Positions 36,950 to 44,637 of a DNA stretch of 62,363 bases are shown here, piece by piece; positions within the stretch are counted from its first letter, which is position 1, and every line of letters starts with the position of its first letter. The translations under genes were made by a program, and so were the position numbers. The notes under the pieces are model-generated. The model was not told where the DNA came from. It saw nothing but the letters and a program-made list of their open reading frames with translations, and did not search any database. Origin of the DNA: Geodermatophilus sp. YIM 151500 (GTDB lineage Bacteria; Actinomycetota; Actinomycetes; Mycobacteriales; Geodermatophilaceae); NCBI RefSeq assembly GCF_025716945.1, contig NZ_JAOVZT010000001.1, positions 191,926 through 254,288 of the forward strand. The letters are read 5' to 3'.

Positions 36950-37957
36950 TCACTGCTGGATCTCGGACGACTGGTCGGCCGTGGCAGTGGCGTCGGCGTT
37001 CACGTCCTGCGTGATGACCGCGTCCTGCTGGGCGACCGCGGTCGCCTGGGAGTCGACCGAACCGACGTTCGCCGCGACCGCCGCGTCGATCGGCGCCGCC
37101 ACGTTGGCGTTGGCCGCGACCGCGCCGGCGATGGGTGCCGCGAGATCCAGGTCGGCGGCCAGGTCGACGTCCACGTTGAGCAGGTTGCCGTCGAGAGCGC
37201 CCGCCGCGTCCGTGGGCAGGGCACCGACGGTGCTGCCGGCCGCGTCGCCGGCGGCATCGCCCACGGCCTCCCCGGTGCCGGCCACCGCACCGCCGGCCTG
37301 CTCGGTCACCCCGGCCACGGTGTCCCCGACCGCACCGCCCACCGTGTCCCCGGCCGCGCCGCCGACGGTGCTGCCGGCCGCGTCGCCGGTGGCATCGCCG
37401 GCCGCCACCCCGGTGCCGGCCACCGCACCGCCGGCCTGCTCGGTCACCCCGCCCACGGTGTCCCCGACCGCTCCGCCCACGGTGTCCCCGGCCGCGCCGC
37501 CGACGGAGCTGCCGGCCGCGTCGCCGACGGTGCTGCCGGCCGCGTCGCCGGTGGCATCGCCGGCCGCCACCCCGGTCGGAGCACCGGCCGCGGCGCCGGC
37601 GCCCGCATCGGGCTCGGCGGTCGCCGGGTCCCCGCCCTGGTCGATCGTGCTCTCCTGCGGAGCGGTGGCCGTGGCCTCGCCGGTGATGCCCTGGTCGATG
37701 ACCGCACCCTGGTCGGCCAGCGCCTGGGCGGTCGAGCCCTCCGACAGCACGTTCGCGCCGACGGCGGCGTCGATGGGGGCGGCCACGTTGGCGTTGGCCG
37801 CCACCGCCAGGTCGATCGGCGCGGCCGCGTCGAGGGCCAGGTCGAGATCGGCGTTGAGGTCGAGCAGCGAGACGACCTCCTTGTCCGGGAGCGCGGCTCC
37901 GGTCTCGGCGGCGAGCTCCTCGGGCGAGAGCGGTCGGGGGTCCTCGGATCGACTCAC
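36950..37957 (-). CDS. Repetitive Ala/Gly-rich protein with leader-like N-terminus; putative protease substrate
   Basis: A 335-aa protein with no cysteine, signal peptide or known fold. Residues 1-32 resemble a recognition leader (SPEELAAETGAALPDKEVVS, then LLD). Two homologous modules of about 75 residues, 33-107 and 259-335, share ANANVAAPIDAAV and a Gln-spaced segment (QGAVIDQ / QDAVITQ then ATATA). Between them, residues 118-250 are Gly/Ala/Thr/Val repeats of the type GDAAGSTVGGAAGDTVGGAV. GTG 37957 has GAGGAGG. It is the first gene of a two-gene unit with the M50 protease. Gln spacing and low charge recall surface amyloid-like proteins; that is inference. Confidence 0.75.
   Translation of the reverse strand: MSRSEDPRPLSPEELAAETGAALPDKEVVSLLDLNADLDLALDAAAPIDLAVAANANVAAPIDAAVGANVLSEGSTAQALADQGAVIDQGITGEATATAPQESTIDQGGDPATAEPDAGAGAAAGAPTGVAAGDATGDAAGSTVGDAAGSSVGGAAGDTVGGAVGDTVGGVTEQAGGAVAGTGVAAGDATGDAAGSTVGGAAGDTVGGAVGDTVAGVTEQAGGAVAGTGEAVGDAAGDAAGSTVGALPTDAAGALDGNLLNVDVDLAADLDLAAPIAGAVAANANVAAPIDAAVAANVGSVDSQATAVAQQDAVITQDVNADATATADQSSEIQQ
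37223..37573. repeat. Coding tandem repeats in the Ala/Gly-rich gene
   Basis: Two long near-identical copies, 37412-37573 (54 codons) and 37274-37411 (46 codons, missing eight), are followed by a partial third copy to about 37223. They encode GVAAGDATGDAAGSTVGxAA through EQAGGAVAGT. In-frame expansion or contraction of this array seems likely among strains. Confidence 0.85.
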
Positions 37958-38083
37958 GGATGCCTCCTCACCGCGGGCCCGGTCCGTCCGGGTCCGGCGC
38001 GCAGGGAGCCTAGAAGTCCCTGGTCGGAGCGGCCATTCGACGATCACCGGATCGGGTGGCCCCTCCCGTCCGCGGGCACCGGC

Positions 38084-38620
38084 TCACCGACGGACGAGGA
38101 ACGCCACCCCGACGCAGGCCGCCGCCCACAGGGCGCTGGCGAGGGTCCCGAGGATGAACCGCTCCGCCGCGGCCGGGGTGGTGCGCAGCTCGTTGTAGCG
38201 ACCGAGGCCCTTGACGGCGAGCACGACCGCCAGCCCCTCCGGCCAGCCGGCCAGCAGCGTGCCCGCGACGGCGGCGCGCTCGAGCACGCCGATCCAGGCG
38301 CCGCCCCGCAGGATGTCCGGATCACCCGGCCCTCCACGGCCCTCGGCCGGCACCCCGGCCTCGGTCGGGTCGGCGAACCGCAGGACGGCGGTCGCGACCG
38401 GGCCGCCGCCGGCCACCGCCGCCAGGACGGCGCACAGCACGGCGACCTCGCCCAGGCCCTGCCCCGCCCGGCCCGGGCCCCAGCCGGAGCCGGCCGCCCC
38501 GGCCAGCGCGACGACGAGCACCGCCGCTCCCCACGGCGGGCGCAGCCGCTCGCCCCAGGCGCTGAGGACCAGGCCGCCGGCCGCGGTCAGGACCAGCAGC
38601 ACGACCGCAGCGGCGCTCAC
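38084..38620 (-). CDS. Conserved membrane protein, 178 aa
   Basis: A 178-aa protein with about five hydrophobic segments. Between the third and fourth is a polar loop with RFADPTEAGVPAEGRGG, and the C-terminus has VKGLGRYNELRTTPAAAERF before the last helix. I know no function. It follows the SatD-like regulator gene by 39 bp on the same strand and is probably its operon partner. The 126 bp between this gene and the repetitive-protein start hold only a ribosome site and presumably a promoter. Confidence 0.7.
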   Translation of the reverse strand: MSAAAVVLLVLTAAGGLVLSAWGERLRPPWGAAVLVVALAGAAGSGWGPGRAGQGLGEVAVLCAVLAAVAGGGPVATAVLRFADPTEAGVPAEGRGGPGDPDILRGGAWIGVLERAAVAGTLLAGWPEGLAVVLAVKGLGRYNELRTTPAAAERFILGTLASALWAAACVGVAFLVRR

Positions 38621-38659
38621 CGGGACGCCCTCACCGGGCCGTGCTCACCCGGGCGGCAC

Positions 38660-39247
38660 TCACCCGGCCGCCCGGTCGAGCAGCCGGGCGGCCGTGGGCC
38701 GCAACTCGCGCTCGAGCTCCCAGTGCGCGGCGGCCAGCCGCTGGCCCACGGCCTGCCGGGACACGCCGAGCGCCGCGGCCGCCTCGGCCTGCGTGGCACC
38801 GGCGGCGACCCGCTCGATCGCCTCCCACGCCTGGGGGCTGCGCCGGTCGACCAGCAGCGCCAGGGCGCCGAGCACCGCCTGCGCGTCGCCGGCGTCGACC
38901 GGCACCGCACCCCGGACGGCGACACCGGTCGGGCGCTGCTTGGCCGCGTCGACCGCTCGCCGGGCCGCCAGATAGGCCGGCCCGCTCCCGGCGCGGGCAC
39001 TGCGCGGCAAGGGCGCGTGCACGGCTCCGGCACCGACCCCGATGCTCCAACCACCCTCGCGCACCAGCAGCAGCACGGCGTCCACGACCGCCGCCGGGTC
39101 GGCCAGCAGGCCCTGGAACTCGTCACCGGCCGTGCGCTCGAACGCGAGGACGACGGGGACGTGCCCGTTGAGCCGCGGTAGGACCCCCGCCACGCGGTCG
39201 GGTGAGCGGCGGCTGGCCCGCTGGTCGACGGTCACCACGAACGGCAT
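38660..39247 (-). CDS. SatD-like protein with C-terminal helix-turn-helix
   Basis: A 195-aa putative transcription regulator. The N-terminal about 135 residues match the SatD pattern: an opening VVTVDQRASRRSPDR strand, the AGDEFQGLL motif (about 40-48), WSIGVGAGAVHAP, and SGPAYLAARRAVDAAKQ. The C-terminal segment GATQAEAAAALGVSRQAVGQ is a helix-turn-helix. ATG 39247 lacks an obvious ribosome site. Two dyads with CAAGG/CCTTG arms lie just upstream, so autoregulation is likely. The ligand or signal is unknown. Confidence 0.7.
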   Translation of the reverse strand: MPFVVTVDQRASRRSPDRVAGVLPRLNGHVPVVLAFERTAGDEFQGLLADPAAVVDAVLLLVREGGWSIGVGAGAVHAPLPRSARAGSGPAYLAARRAVDAAKQRPTGVAVRGAVPVDAGDAQAVLGALALLVDRRSPQAWEAIERVAAGATQAEAAAALGVSRQAVGQRLAAAHWELERELRPTAARLLDRAAG

Positions 39248-39250
39248 TGA

Positions 39251-39295
39251 GCAAGGCTTTCACCTTGCAGGCGAGAAAGCAAGGTTCAGTCCTTG
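39251..39295 (-). promoter_or_regulatory. Tandem CAAGG-N6-CCTTG dyads (candidate operator)
   Basis: GCAAGG-CTTTCA-CCTTGC at 39251-39268 and CAAGG-TTCAGT-CCTTG at 39280-39295 share arms and a 6-nt spacer, with centres 28 bp apart. They fill the 38-bp gap upstream of the SatD-like gene and run into the stop codon of the PPOX gene. They are probably bound by the adjacent regulator. Confidence 0.6.
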
Positions 39296-39750
39296 TCGGG
39301 CTCCGGGGGGAAGCCCCCCGTCGCGATCGGCCCCCACCCGGTGACCGTGATGCGCAGCAGAACCTTGCCCTGCCTGGCCATGGCGGCCCGGTACTCCGAC
39401 CAGTCGGGGTGCTCGCCGGCGATCGACCGGTAGTAGTCGACCAGGGGCTCCAGCGCACCGGGCAGGTCGAGCACCTCCACCGTCCCGTCGACCTGGACCC
39501 ACGGCCCGTCCCACTCGTCGGACAGCACGCACAGCGACACCGCCGGCTCCCGGCGCGCGTTGACCACCTTCGCGCGCTGCGGGTAGGTGGCCACCACCAC
39601 GCGCCCCTCGGCGTCGACACCGCAAGCGACCGGCGAGAGCTGGACCCCCGCCGAGCGCCGGCGGGTCATCAGCACCGCCCGGTGCCGCGGGCGGATGAAG
39701 TCGAGCAGGCCGGCGCGGTCGACCCGCTCCACGGTCGCGGTCCTCGGCAT
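39286..39750 (-). CDS. PPOX-class (F420/FMN-type) oxidoreductase
   Basis: A 154-aa split-barrel protein of the pyridoxamine-phosphate-oxidase-like superfamily. It has RHRAVLMTRRRSAGVQLSPV (about 22-41), VVVATYPQRAKVVNARREP (52-70, the cofactor-phosphate contact zone) and WVQVDGTVEVLDLPG. This resembles the Rv1155/TIGR03618 subgroup, many members of which use F420; FMN cannot be excluded. ATG 39750 was chosen because upstream sequence is unstructured. Substrate unknown. Confidence 0.8.
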   Translation of the reverse strand: MPRTATVERVDRAGLLDFIRPRHRAVLMTRRRSAGVQLSPVACGVDAEGRVVVATYPQRAKVVNARREPAVSLCVLSDEWDGPWVQVDGTVEVLDLPGALEPLVDYYRSIAGEHPDWSEYRAAMARQGKVLLRITVTGWGPIATGGFPPEPDKD

Positions 39751-39870
39751 GCCCCGGACGCTACGGCGTCCTACCGACGGGGCACCCGTCGACACCGCCT
39801 CGACCACCGGCGCACCCCACCGAGACGGGATCGACCGGTGCCCGCGGGCCCGCCGTGCTGAGATGGACGC

Positions 39871-41214
39871 ATGAGGCTCCGCCTGCCCGGCCGCGCGGGA
39901 CGCCCGTCGGGCCCGGCACCGGGGCACGAGGACGGGTCCGGAGCCGACGAGTTCCGCTACGACGACGCGGCCGTCACCTCCGGCGGGGTGGACGTCGGGC
40001 ACGTGCGGACCGCCTCACCGGCACCGTCGTCGCAGCGTGGCGCCCGGCTGCAGGCAGCGGCCCGGCGGCTGGCGATCGTCTCCGCCCAGCTGCTGCTGAT
40101 GGTCGCCGCGCTGATCGTCATCGGCTACGTCCTCGGCCGCCTCTGGGTCATCCTGCTGCCGATAGTGCTGGGACTGCTCTTCACCACGGTGCTCTGGCCC
40201 CTCGCGCGCTTCCTGCGCGCGCACCGCTGGCCACCGGCGCTCGCGGCCGCCGTGGTGATGCTGGGCTTCCTGGCCACCTTCGGCGGGGTCATCGCGCTGA
40301 TCGCCCCGCCCGTCGTCGACCAGGTGGGCGAGCTGGCCGACGCGGCGACCAGCGGCCTGCAGGACATCCAGGACTGGCTGTCCGGCCCGCCGTTCAACAT
40401 CGGCGACAGCCAGATCGACCAGGCCGTCGACTCGGCGATCAACACCCTGCAGAGCAATGCGCAGAACATCGCCGGCTACGGCCTCACGGCCGCGTCCATG
40501 ATCGGCAACGGGCTGATCAACCTGCTGCTCGCGCTGGTGCTGGCCTTCTTCTTCCTCAAGGACGGGCCCCGCTGGGTGCCCTGGCTGTCGGCCCAGACCG
40601 GACCCCGCGCCGCCCCGCACGTGATCGCGCTGTCGCACCGGACCTGGACGACGCTGTCGGAGTTCATCCGCCAGCAGGCCCTGGTCGGCTTCGTCGACGC
40701 CTTCTTCATCGGCCTGGGCCTCCTGCTGCTCGGCGTGCCGCTGGTCCTCCCCCTGGCGGTGCTGACCTTCTTCGGCGCCTTCATCCCCATCATCGGGGCG
40801 TTCGTGGCCGGCGGGTTCGCGGTGCTCATCGCGCTGGTCAGCAACGGGTTCACCACCGCGCTGGCCGTGCTCGGCATCGTCGTCGTCGTGCAGCAGATCG
40901 AGGGCAACGTGCTGCAGCCGATCATCCAGGGCCGCGGCTTCAACCTGCACCCGGCGGTGGTCATCCTGGCCGTCACCGCCGGGGCCAGCCTGGCCGGCAT
41001 CATCGGCGCCTTCCTCGGTGTGCCGGTGGCCGCGCTCATCGCCGTCGTCTACCGCTACGTCCGCGACCAGCTCGACGGCCGGGGCCCCGAGGTCGACGAC
41101 GCCGGCGAGCGGCCGCAGGTGACCGCCGACGGGTCCGGGGCACGGGTGACGACCGAACCCGCCGGCACCCCCGCGGACCCGGCACCCGGCTCACCCGGTT
41201 CCTCCGGGGGGTGA
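39871..41214 (+). CDS. AI-2E family transporter (second copy)
   Basis: A 447-aa protein with a polar N-terminus of about 60 residues, then about eight helices of the AI-2E family. It has LFFGAFIPIIGAF-type sequence (TFFGAFIPIIGAFVAGG) and the signature EGNVLQPIIQGRGFNLHPAV near residue 347-366. The tail is hydrophilic. It is related in family only to the gene at 16689-18179; the signature differs (QPIIQGRGFNLHP here, QPRFVGDSVGLS there). ATG 39871 opens a divergent 120-bp region shared with the PPOX gene. The transported substrate is unknown. Confidence 0.87.
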   Translation: MRLRLPGRAGRPSGPAPGHEDGSGADEFRYDDAAVTSGGVDVGHVRTASPAPSSQRGARLQAAARRLAIVSAQLLLMVAALIVIGYVLGRLWVILLPIVLGLLFTTVLWPLARFLRAHRWPPALAAAVVMLGFLATFGGVIALIAPPVVDQVGELADAATSGLQDIQDWLSGPPFNIGDSQIDQAVDSAINTLQSNAQNIAGYGLTAASMIGNGLINLLLALVLAFFFLKDGPRWVPWLSAQTGPRAAPHVIALSHRTWTTLSEFIRQQALVGFVDAFFIGLGLLLLGVPLVLPLAVLTFFGAFIPIIGAFVAGGFAVLIALVSNGFTTALAVLGIVVVVQQIEGNVLQPIIQGRGFNLHPAVVILAVTAGASLAGIIGAFLGVPVAALIAVVYRYVRDQLDGRGPEVDDAGERPQVTADGSGARVTTEPAGTPADPAPGSPGSSGG

Positions 41215-41316
41215 GGCCGCCCCGGCCGGAGCCGGGGCGGAGGACGATGGGAATGCCGCGCGGTGCGCCGCGGCTGCACCGGAGCCCCGTGCCCCGAGAA
41301 CCCAGGAGGTCCGACC

Positions 41317-42261
41317 GTGCCCCAGCGACCGGAGGAGCTCGTCGAGCTGCTCCCCGACGCCGAGCCCTTCCTGGCCCGCGCGCGGGAGGCCGCGGGCGGG
41401 GGCGGGCTCGTCCTGGTGCACGACCTGGCCGGCGAATTCGACGCGGCCCGCGCCGGCGCGCTCGCCGGGGCGCACCTGCTGGCCAGCCTGCCGCACCGGT
41501 TGATCGCGCGCTTCGACGCCGACAGCCTGGTCGACTACCGCGCCCACCGGCCGCGCGTGACCTTCAACGGTGACCACTACGAGGCCTTCACCCCGCCGGA
41601 GATCCTGCTGTACGCGGTCGAGGACGACGGGGGCACCCCGTTCCTCCTCCTGCACGGTGCGGAGCCGGACTACGCCTGGCAGCGCTTCGTCGCGACCGTG
41701 ACCTCGCTCGCCGAGCGGCTCGGCGTGACCACTGTCGTGGCGCTGCAGGCCATCCCGATGCCGGTGCCGCACACCCGCCCGGTGACGGTCACCGCGCACG
41801 CCACCCGGCGACAGCTGATCGAGTCCTATCCGGTCTACTGGGGCGAGATGCGCATCCCCGGCAGCGTCTCGGCGCTGCTGGAGCTGCGCTTCGGCGAGGC
41901 CGGCGTCGACGCCCTCGGCGTCGCCGCGCACGTGCCGCACTACCTGGCCCAGGCCACCTACCCGGCCGCTTCGCTCACCCTGCTCGAGCACCTGTCCGGG
42001 CTGACCGGCCTGCACCTGCCGACCGAGACGCTGCGCGAGGCGGCCGAGGCCAACCGCACCGAGATCGACGAGGAGATCGGCCGGTCACCCGAGAACACCG
42101 CCGTGGTGGCCGCGCTCGAGCAGCAGTTCGACAGCTTCACCGCCGCCCGCGAGGGCACCGGGCTGCTCGGCGGCGCCGGCGAGGTGCCCAGCGGTGACGA
42201 GCTGGCCTCGGAGCTGGAGCGGTTCCTCGCCGAGCAGGACCGCAAGCGCCCGCGCGACTGA
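41317..42261 (+). CDS. PAC2 / proteasome assembly chaperone family protein
   Basis: A 314-aa soluble protein. The core, residues 25-250, has LVLVHDLAGEFDAARAGALA, DYRAHRPRVTFNGDHYE, PFLLLHGAEPDYAWQRF and the substrate-loop-like VVALQAIPMPVPHTRPV typical of actinobacterial PAC2 proteins. Actinobacteria possess 20S proteasomes, but a chaperone role has not been shown for these homologues. GTG 41317 is preceded by CAGGAGG (41302-41309). It ends 18 bp from the convergent MFS gene. Confidence 0.85.
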   Translation: MPQRPEELVELLPDAEPFLARAREAAGGGGLVLVHDLAGEFDAARAGALAGAHLLASLPHRLIARFDADSLVDYRAHRPRVTFNGDHYEAFTPPEILLYAVEDDGGTPFLLLHGAEPDYAWQRFVATVTSLAERLGVTTVVALQAIPMPVPHTRPVTVTAHATRRQLIESYPVYWGEMRIPGSVSALLELRFGEAGVDALGVAAHVPHYLAQATYPAASLTLLEHLSGLTGLHLPTETLREAAEANRTEIDEEIGRSPENTAVVAALEQQFDSFTAAREGTGLLGGAGEVPSGDELASELERFLAEQDRKRPRD

Positions 42262-42279
42262 GCCGAGCGGCTCGCCCGG

Positions 42280-43587
42280 TCAGCTCCTGGCGCGGACGGT
42301 CCGGGCGCGGACGGTCCGGGCGCTGAGCATGCCCAGCGCGCCGAGCCCGCCGACGACGGCGAAGAAGTAGAACCCCCAGGGGAACGCCAGCCCGGCGGAG
42401 AACAGCGCGCCGGTGAGCACCGGCCCGGCGATCGCGCCGACGCGCCCGGCGCCGGCCGACCAGCCCAGCGCCGTCGCCCGCACCTGCGGCGGGTGGTTGG
42501 CACTGACGAAGGCGTAGACCAGCACCTGGGCGCTGAACACGAAGCAGCCGGTCAGGAACACCATCGCGTAGATCCCGGCGATGGGCAGCCGGATGGACAG
42601 CAGGGCGAGGAAGACCGCCGCCGCGGCGAACCAGACCATGCCCGCCGTCCGCACGCCGATCCGGTCGGCCACCCGGCCGGCGACCACCAGGCCGACGATC
42701 GCGCCGACGTTGAGCACCAGCAGGAAAGCCAGCGCGGCGCCCAGCTCGTACTCCGCCTCGCGCATGATCGTCGGCAGCCAGCTGTTGAGCCCGTAGACCA
42801 GCAGGAGGCCCATGAACGAGGTGAGGCCGATCGCGACCGTGTTGCGCCGGAACGACCCCCGGAACAGCGATCCGAGCGCGGCGGGTGGCGGCGTCCCGGC
42901 GGCCGGGGCGGCGGGCTCGTGCAGCTCGAAGCCGTGGCGCGCGGCCACCTGCTCGGCCTCCGCCCGGCGTCCCTGGGCCAGGAGGTAGGAGGCCGACTCG
43001 GGCAGGTGCCGCAGCATCAACGGCACGAGGACGACGGCGGGCAGGGCACCGATGACGAACATCCACTGCCACCCCAGCGACGGGATGACGACGATGGCCA
43101 GCGCCGCCGTCACCACGGCGCCGACGTGGTAGCCGGTCATGACGGTCGTGGTCGCCCGGCCGCTGCGACCGGCGCGGGAGAACTCGTTCACCATCGCGAT
43201 GGCCGTGGGCAGGCAGCCGCCGAGCCCCAGGCCGGCGAGGAAGCGCAGGACCCCGAAGACGGCGGCGTTCGGGGCGAACGCGCACAGCAGCGTGAGCGAC
43301 GAGAAGCCGGCCACGGCCCCGATGAGCGCCCGCCGGCGGCCGATCCGGTCGGTGAGGGCGCCGATCGCCAGCGCGCCGACCATCATGCCGACCAGGCCGA
43401 TGGTGATCACGAACGTCGTCCCGGGGCCGGACAGCGCCCACTGGTCCGGCTGCTGCAGCACCGGGACGACGGTGCCGACCACCACGAGGTCGAAGCCGTC
43501 GAGCAGCACCGCGATCCAGCACAGCACGGCGACCCAGCCGGCCCCGGTCGCCGTCCGCGCGTCCTCCCGCGTGTGCGTGCGGCTCAT
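42280..43587 (-). CDS. MFS transporter, aromatic acid:H+ symporter type
   Basis: A 435-aa transporter with about 12 helices. The first helix holds the AAHS-type motif LLDGFDLVVVG (about residues 29-39) with the membrane-embedded Asp residues, and the helix 2-3 loop has GALTDRIGRRRALIG. The central loop (about 200-235) is Ala/Pro-rich. A 4-hydroxybenzoate- or protocatechuate-like acid is the probable cargo by family. ATG 43587 has GAGGAGCG upstream. The last residues come from a 15-bp tandem duplication (ARTVRARTVRARS). Confidence 0.82.
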   Translation of the reverse strand: MSRTHTREDARTATGAGWVAVLCWIAVLLDGFDLVVVGTVVPVLQQPDQWALSGPGTTFVITIGLVGMMVGALAIGALTDRIGRRRALIGAVAGFSSLTLLCAFAPNAAVFGVLRFLAGLGLGGCLPTAIAMVNEFSRAGRSGRATTTVMTGYHVGAVVTAALAIVVIPSLGWQWMFVIGALPAVVLVPLMLRHLPESASYLLAQGRRAEAEQVAARHGFELHEPAAPAAGTPPPAALGSLFRGSFRRNTVAIGLTSFMGLLLVYGLNSWLPTIMREAEYELGAALAFLLVLNVGAIVGLVVAGRVADRIGVRTAGMVWFAAAAVFLALLSIRLPIAGIYAMVFLTGCFVFSAQVLVYAFVSANHPPQVRATALGWSAGAGRVGAIAGPVLTGALFSAGLAFPWGFYFFAVVGGLGALGMLSARTVRARTVRARS

Positions 43588-43662
43588 CGCGCTCCTCGTC
43601 GTCGACGACGCCCGCACGGTAGGCCGGGACCGGGCAGCCCGCGACCGGAGACCGGATCACAG

Positions 43663-44559
43663 TCAGGCGAAGACGATGGTGCGGTCGCCGTCGACGATCA
43701 CCCGGTCCTCCACGTGCCAGGTGACCGCCTGGGCGAGCACCTGCCGCTCGACGTACCGGCCGACCCGGCGCATGTCCTCGACCGTGGCGCGGTGGTCCAC
43801 CCGGGCCACCTCCTGCTCGATGATCGGGCCGGCGTCGAGCTCGGGCGTGACGTAGTGCGCGGTCGCCCCGATCAGCTTCACGCCCCGGTCGTGCGCGGCT
43901 CGGTAGGGGTTCGCGCCGACGAAGGCCGGCAGGAAGCTGTGGTGGATGTTGATCAACCGCTCCGGGAAGCGCGCGCAGAAGTCGGCCGAGACGATCTGCA
44001 TGTAGCGGGCCAGCACGACCAGGTCGACGTCGCCGATCAGGTCCAGCGCCCGGGCCTCGGCCGCGGGCTTGCCCTCCGGCGGGACCGGCACGTGGTGGAA
44101 CGGGACGCCGGCGGCGCGGGCCACCGGCTCGAGGTCGGGATGGTTGGAGACGACGGCGGCGATCTCCGCGCGCAGGTCGCCGGCCCGCACCCGGTAGAGC
44201 AGCTCCTGCAGCACGTGGTCGGTGCGGCTGACGAACACCGCCAACCGGGGTCGGTGCGCCGCCTCGGTCAACCGCCAGCGCATCCGCCACGGCCCGGCCA
44301 GGTCCGCCAGCCCGGCCTCCAGCCCGGCGCGGCGGGTGGGCAGCCCGTCCAGCAGGAACTCCAGCCGCAGCGTGAACGTGCCGCCGCTGGGATCGGAGCT
44401 GTGCTGCTGAGAATCGATGATGTTGGCGCCCGCCTCCGCGAGGAAGCCGCTCAGCGCGGCGACGATCCCCGGGCGGTCGGGGCAGCGGACGACGAGCCGG
44501 CCGACGTCGGCGAACCGGTCGTCGCGGGGGCCGGCGTGCGAGAGGGCGGGAGCGGACAC
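43663..44559 (-). CDS. purU: Formyltetrahydrofolate deformylase
   Basis: Hydrolyses 10-formyl-THF to THF and formate, balancing one-carbon pools. The 298-aa protein has an N-terminal ACT domain (about 20-105, with CPDRPGIVAALSGFLAEAGA and NIIDSQQHSSDP) and a GART-like hydrolase domain. The latter has the catalytic set NHPDLEPVA, INIHHSFLPAFVGANPY and GATAHYVTPELDAGPIIEQ (Asn/His/Asp). The start is GTG 44559. It lies downstream of the hairpin ending the NHEJ operon and is probably a separate transcript. Confidence 0.95.
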   Translation of the reverse strand: MSAPALSHAGPRDDRFADVGRLVVRCPDRPGIVAALSGFLAEAGANIIDSQQHSSDPSGGTFTLRLEFLLDGLPTRRAGLEAGLADLAGPWRMRWRLTEAAHRPRLAVFVSRTDHVLQELLYRVRAGDLRAEIAAVVSNHPDLEPVARAAGVPFHHVPVPPEGKPAAEARALDLIGDVDLVVLARYMQIVSADFCARFPERLINIHHSFLPAFVGANPYRAAHDRGVKLIGATAHYVTPELDAGPIIEQEVARVDHRATVEDMRRVGRYVERQVLAQAVTWHVEDRVIVDGDRTIVFA

Positions 44560-44593
44560 GGGCCTGCAGCATTCCAGGTCCGCCGACCGGCTG

Positions 44594-44634
44594 CGGGGTG
44601 GATCCGTCGGGGTGACCGCGCCGGATCCACTCCG
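44594..44634. terminator. Hairpin ending the ku-lig-pol operon
   Basis: CGGGGTGGATCCG at 44594-44606 pairs with CGGATCCACTCCG at 44622-44634 (one G-U pair) over a 15-nt loop, directly after the pol stop codon. It shares the GTGGATCCG arm with the hairpin at 5581-5637. Confidence 0.65.
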
Positions 44635-44637
44635 GGT

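Noticed and set aside
34224-37957. Classical RiPP biosynthetic cluster
   Set aside because: Only the leader-like peptide and RRE/M50 protein are present; there is no radical-SAM, YcaO, lanthionine or exporter gene nearby, and the substrate is 335 aa, far larger than usual precursors. Kept only as a putative maturation unit.
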